A stretch of 64,000 bases of DNA, taken from Liolophura sinensis. Taxonomy: Eukaryota > Mollusca > Polyplacophora > Chitonida > Chitonidae. The stretch covers positions 42,066,458-42,130,457 of the forward strand of contig NC_088300.1 of NCBI RefSeq assembly GCF_032854445.1. Direction: 5' to 3'. Positions 50,901-56,900 of this stretch are shown here, one piece after another. Both the position numbers and the translations under genes were made by a program. The notes under the pieces were generated by a model that had not been told where the DNA came from, searched no databases, and saw only the letters and a program-made list of their open reading frames with translations. Positions within the stretch are counted from its first letter, which is position 1. Each line of letters starts with the position of its first letter.

Positions 50901-53900
50901 CAACTGTGAACCAGGACACCCTTAATGCAAGTGATGGTTCTCAGAGTGGGTGTCCATCCACTGACCAATCCACTGGTCAAATCAGGGAGGAGGAAGATGA
51001 CCGCCAGTTAGCTTTGTTCCTCAGGAACTACTACAGTTACCTGGACATTCCAAGGATTAAAAAAGCACTGAATTCTTCTAGTCACCATGGTTACCAGACA
51101 TGGCAAGCCTTGGTGGATTGTTTTATGGGTGAGTCATGTAAATTGTTTATTAGTTATAAATTACAGAAAAAAATATGAAGTGCTGTACACTTCGTAATGT
51201 TATGTTTTTCTGAATTGGCATATCGTTATTCAACCTGTTTGCAACACGTTTATTCAAACATTTCCTGAAGACATTAATCTGTTTAGAGTGATAAAATTAT
51301 ACTTTTTGTCAAGCCCTGAAATTGGTCATCCCAACCAATGTAGTTCTGGCTCCAAAATCAGATCAGTTTGGAAATGGTTGAGGATTTGAATAGTGTATAT
51401 CATAATCTGATGTTAAACTTAAATCGTTCGTCTTTCAGAAGTGGTAAGAGGTGACAGTGTTTCCGTCAAGCTAAGTGAGAACAATACTGTGGGTGGTTTT
51501 GACCTGCTGAGGTCAGGGGTTGGTTGTGACCCTGCAGCTGTAGTAGGACATCTGCCCAGGTAACTCAGGTGTTCCAAATACTGAAATAAGGCAATGTATT
51601 CAGTCATGGGTTGGTAATGACCTTGCAGGTGTATTTTGGCATCTGCCCAGGTAACTCAGGTGTTCGGAATACTGAAGTAAGGCAGTGTATTCAGTCATGG
51701 GTTGGTAATGACCTTGCAGGTGTATGTTGGCATCTGTCCAGGTAAATCAGGTGTTTTGAATACTGAAGTAAGACAGTGTATTCCGTCATGGGTTGGTAAT
51801 GACCTTGCAGCTGTATTTGGGCATCTGCTTGACCTTGAGAGATTAATTCAGATTGTGCATATTTTTTTGCTCCTTATTGTTTAAGTCCATAGTATTTTCA
51901 CCCTGCCTCAAATTATGACAAATTCCACACACAAATCTTGATGCACATCTCATCTCAGCTAGGAGAGTCAAACCTACACACTGACCGTAGTACTGAATAT
52001 TCATGCTCCATCTATTTTCCATAGGAAATAATGATCCAAGAATGCTTTATAATAATTTCTTCACTTTGGATTCGAAACCAGGAAAATGACCCAGGATCCT
52101 GTCACCAATCCAGTTACTGTGAGTTCATGTCCAGCTCATGCTGGCTTCCTCCCAACTGTACGTGGGAAGGTCTGCCAGCAACCTGTAAATGGTCGTGGGT
52201 TTCCCCTGGACTCTGCCCCCTTTCCTCCCACCATAATGGTGGCCACTGTCGTATAAGTGAAATATTCCTGAGTACATCGTAAAACACCAGTGAAATAAAT
52301 AAGTATCAAAACCAAGAATTTTTCCTGTAATGCCTTAGTTTATATGTTAACCAACCCTAACATAAACAAATTTCAATAAACAAATCATTGAAGCCTAAGA
52401 TATGGAATTCTCTCAGTGGTCGCCCCTTTTTTGCAGGTTGTTCACTGTAAGCCCAAACAAGACTCTGGAATTCTGTCTGGAAGAAGTCAAATACATCCAG
52501 CCACTAGACATATTGTATGTGACTAGATTACTGAACAAACCAACTCAAAAGTTCTTCCTGCCTTACATGTTGGCCAAGCACTCAGCCATGACACAGTGAG
52601 TACAGTACTGATTGACAAAGTGCAGTACATCTGCAGCATTCCTGGATCTGTGACTACATTAATCAATACATTGAGCAAATGGTCTTGGTTTTAGTTTTGA
52701 AATATATGGCCCAAAATATTGCCATAAAAGGTGCATTTTAGGAGGCAAATAAATACTGCAGTACATGTACTTTTCATGCACTTATCTCTGAATTTGTCCA
52801 GTAAGATATCCTACCTTCCAACTAAATCTTGTATCACTTTTCTGAGACCAGTAGAACTTTGAGAATCAGCCAAAGTGTGCAGCTTAGACATGGGCAAAAG
52901 TTTTGGTCACATACCTCAACTTGAAAAAGTACAAGTAAACAAGTTTTTCAGGATTTAACAGAAAGCCTTCATAGGCATTCAATCTTGTGTCGTGACATGA
53001 ACAGCAATCTAATGTATTAATGGTACAACTTGGATTGATGTACATGTAGAAGACTAGAGAAAGTATGGCTGAAACTGTGGACTGTATATTGTACTGCCCT
53101 GTTACTGTAGGCCAGGGGATCTTGCTGCTCTGTGTGAGAGTGTGAGGGTGAGACAGACCTGGCTAAGGGGGCTTCTGGCTGATGGGGACACATTTGTCCT
53201 GAAAAGACAAGACAAAAAGCCTCTGTGAGTACATTTAACCATTGTAGCTATGTATACTTTGGTTTTTACTTACAAAACATCACGAGGGTTAGTGACACAT
53301 CACCAGGTTGTCGTGTTGAACTGAACTTTACAGCTCTGCTACATATAGAGTTTGTTTTTAGATGGATGGGGTAGGGATTTAAGCGAATCAATCGTAAATA
53401 ATGAGAATTCAGTAAGGAAAATCTCTATATTTCATTCTGTTTTTCCTTCATTCACTGAAAAATTAGCTCTTAATTTTTTCTTACTGTCTCGTACTCTGAC
53501 TTCAGTCGGGTAATGAAAAATGCTTGCACCTTTGTCTAATCTTCTTCTATTTCAACTTTGTCGTCAGACCTGGCAGTCATTTGTATCCATGGAAACATCA
53601 GTCCATCATAAAAAGTATTCTGGATGAGTTTATGGCAACAGATGCTGCACAATTACTGGACCTCTGTCAGGAATACGGGTGAGATTGTCTGTTTGCTTTC
53701 TTCATGATAATCCTGCAGCCCTCACAATTCAGAAATTGAGCAATCAGCAATCTCCTAGGGAACAGCTGACTCCTAGGTGGTTTGAGTGGGTTGCTCCTTT
53801 GTAGCAGGATGTGGGAGTGGAGACATATCCTTATTCTTCAACTTTTTCAACCACTGCAACCAATATTTTGAAACATTCTGAAAAAAACTCTGGGTGTCGA

Positions 53901-56900
53901 GAAATAATTTGCGCAGTTTTAAGTAGCCTGCATCTTTAATAACACAAATAAATCATTTTTAGCATCATCTTCATGATAACTGTATGCACAAATTCCACTC
54001 AAAAAAGTGATTTAGTGGTTGAAAAGGTTTAAGATTTACAGTATATTTAATACTGCTTCACTGAAACACCATGCTAAAGACACCAGACATGACACCAGGA
54101 ACCATGTCACAGTATTCTGACACTGGGCTGGCCAGTGCTTGGCCTATCCACTTACACTCAGTGTGTTTAACGGCAGTGAAATATTGCAAATGTAATGCTT
54201 TTGACTGACTGAGCTCTGGATTGAATGGGAGACTCCCACTTGTGTTGTGGATGCCTGATATTTTGGCCATCACAGTTTGGTTACATGTAGGTACAAACAT
54301 ATAACTATTGCTGTATAAATCACCCTCTTCAAAAGCAAGAAAAGACTTTTCTTAAATACAGAGCCATGTCTGTTTGATGATTCATTTTGTTTAATAATAT
54401 TTTCTCCTGTACGTCTTACAGTTATTGGTTGGGAAGCTTAAAGATGTTGCACCACTTAGCCATGAAGCAGAAGGGACTGGAGATTATTGTCAGACTAGGG
54501 GACATCACTCTGCTTGCTGCCGATGGTATGTCTGAAAGTTGTAGTACACATGACTAAAACGCATGAAAAAAATTATGATGAGCTTCTATTCTATTAGGTT
54601 TCATCTGGTGTCAGAGTTGGCCTGAATGGTTGTTGTTGTTGAATGCGATACTTGTTAGTACATGTTTATTGTGCCTGTGTTGTCAATTGTGTGTCATCCA
54701 CTATAACTTGGTCAGCATGATGTCTCCATATTTAATGGACTGATCCTCATCAGATTTCTGTTATAGCTTTATAACATAGATCTTAAGGTTTGAACAACTT
54801 CTGTGGTGTGGTCTTCGACTCATTCATCAGTATTTCAGAGTTGTGGGAGAAATGAATCTTATGTCTATAATATCTCCAAAATTGTTGGATGAAATTTAAG
54901 TAAATTTGGTTTAAACCTGCAGATGGTCGTGGGTTTTCCCCAGGCTCTGCCTGGTTTCCTCCCACCATAATGCTGGCCACCGTCGTATAAGTGAAATGTT
55001 CTTGAGTACGGTGTTAAACACCAATCAAATAAATAAATGAATCAAATTTGGTTTAAAACTTGTATGGGCATTAAGGACCAGTAAACTTTTTGTTTTGATG
55101 ACTAAACTTTTCTTCTAGCTGACAAAAATAACTGACATGTCTGATTTGTCTATGTGTAAGAAGGCCCTTCATGTAACTCCATTTTATTCTAATCATACTT
55201 ACACCACATACTGTTTGATAACTATCTTTTCCAGTTTGAAATCACTGTGAGGTCATAAACTAGTGTAGTTTCTTTTTCTCACCTGATCCAGTCGATAGGT
55301 TCAGATTCTGCTGAAAAAGTAAGTATGATTGACATGAACAAAATCGAGTCTATACTGTGGATTGTTTGTCAGTAGCATGAGTTGTCTCCTTTGCAGAGTG
55401 GTCCCCTGTTAGTTTGGAGGAGTGGCAGTTTGTCCTGGATGAGATGGTCAGTCTGACCACTGGATCAGTGGAGAAGTTGGACAGAGAGCAGACAGACCTG
55501 ACATCCAGGCCAGCAAAGGCAGGGTGGACACCAAGCCTGACCTGGGACAGCCTGGGTTTACTGCTGGCACAGAGCGTGGGAGCAGAGAAGGCCATCTCTC
55601 TCCTGCAGACACTTTCCCTCCCACCAGAGGCCTTATCTCTGTCATTCTACCAGGGAATGATTGTTGCTGCACTTGGGGCTCGGCAAAAAAGGTATGGCTA
55701 CGGGTACAGTCTGCAGAGTGTTGACTCCAGGCGTAAGCCTTGTGTGCGTCACTTACACCGATGTGCATCATGCAGGTGTAAAATCCTCGAGTACAGTATT
55801 AACACAATTGTAACGGATGCATCCACTCTGACTACATCTGAATGGCATCACACTGCCATTTTCTCTCCATTGCTAGCGTGTATTCAGCTGCTCCTCTTCT
55901 GTTCATTATTAAAAAAATCAATGTTGAGTCACCCAAACAAGTTGTCCATGGTGAGTCACCCAAACAAGTTGTCCATGTTGAGTCACCCATACAAGTTGTC
56001 CATGTTGAGTCACCCAAACAAGTTGTCCATGTTGAGTCACCCAAACAAGTTGTCCATGTTGAGTCACCCAGTCAAGTTTTCATTATTCACCAATAACTTT
56101 GATATGAAGTATCACAGTTACTGTATGATTAAAGTATGTTTTTGTAGCATACAACTGTAGTTCCAAAATAAGGACAGCACACTTCAAAAGGTCGAGTTCC
56201 AGGTTAGTGAGCGGAAGACTGTATTCCTTAAAGGAGAAGAAAACATAAACATGATGCCAAGTCAGATGAAAGAGTGACAAAACTTATTTGCAAATATGAT
56301 CTTTAATATTTTGGGGGTTTATTTTTTTAACAGAAAGGGGTATTTGAAAATATTTTTGCATGGTGGGTATTTGGGACCAACTTTTGGTATATATTGTTGT
56401 TGAATAATAATGGTCTAAATAAGTATGTGATGCTTGTCTAATAAATTTATTTGAATGTAAATTTGTTGTTTATATCAAAACATGTGCATCTAACCTAAAT
56501 TATGATAATATTTATGAACATATTTAAAATATTAATATGATCCAAAATGAGGTTTAATACATTTGTTAGCCGAAAAGAACAGATACGAGTGCAAAAATAT
56601 TTATTAAACCTGTGTTACATCCTCGTTTATGACATTATTAAACAAAGATTATAAGTATGAAAAGGTGGTCCCAAATACCCATCATATAAAAATTATTTTC
56701 AAGTGTCATTTAGGAATAACTTTTTGCACTCTATCATCTGAACTTTATGGTATTTTTATGTTTTCTCCACCTTTAAAGCCAAGCTGGCAGAATGAAGCAG
56801 ATCTCATATCTAGGTTGTACAATATATTCAACTTTTTAAATGTAGACTGTTAAGGTACCATGGTAATTTTAATGAATCAGAATCTTTTAGAAGAAATGTG

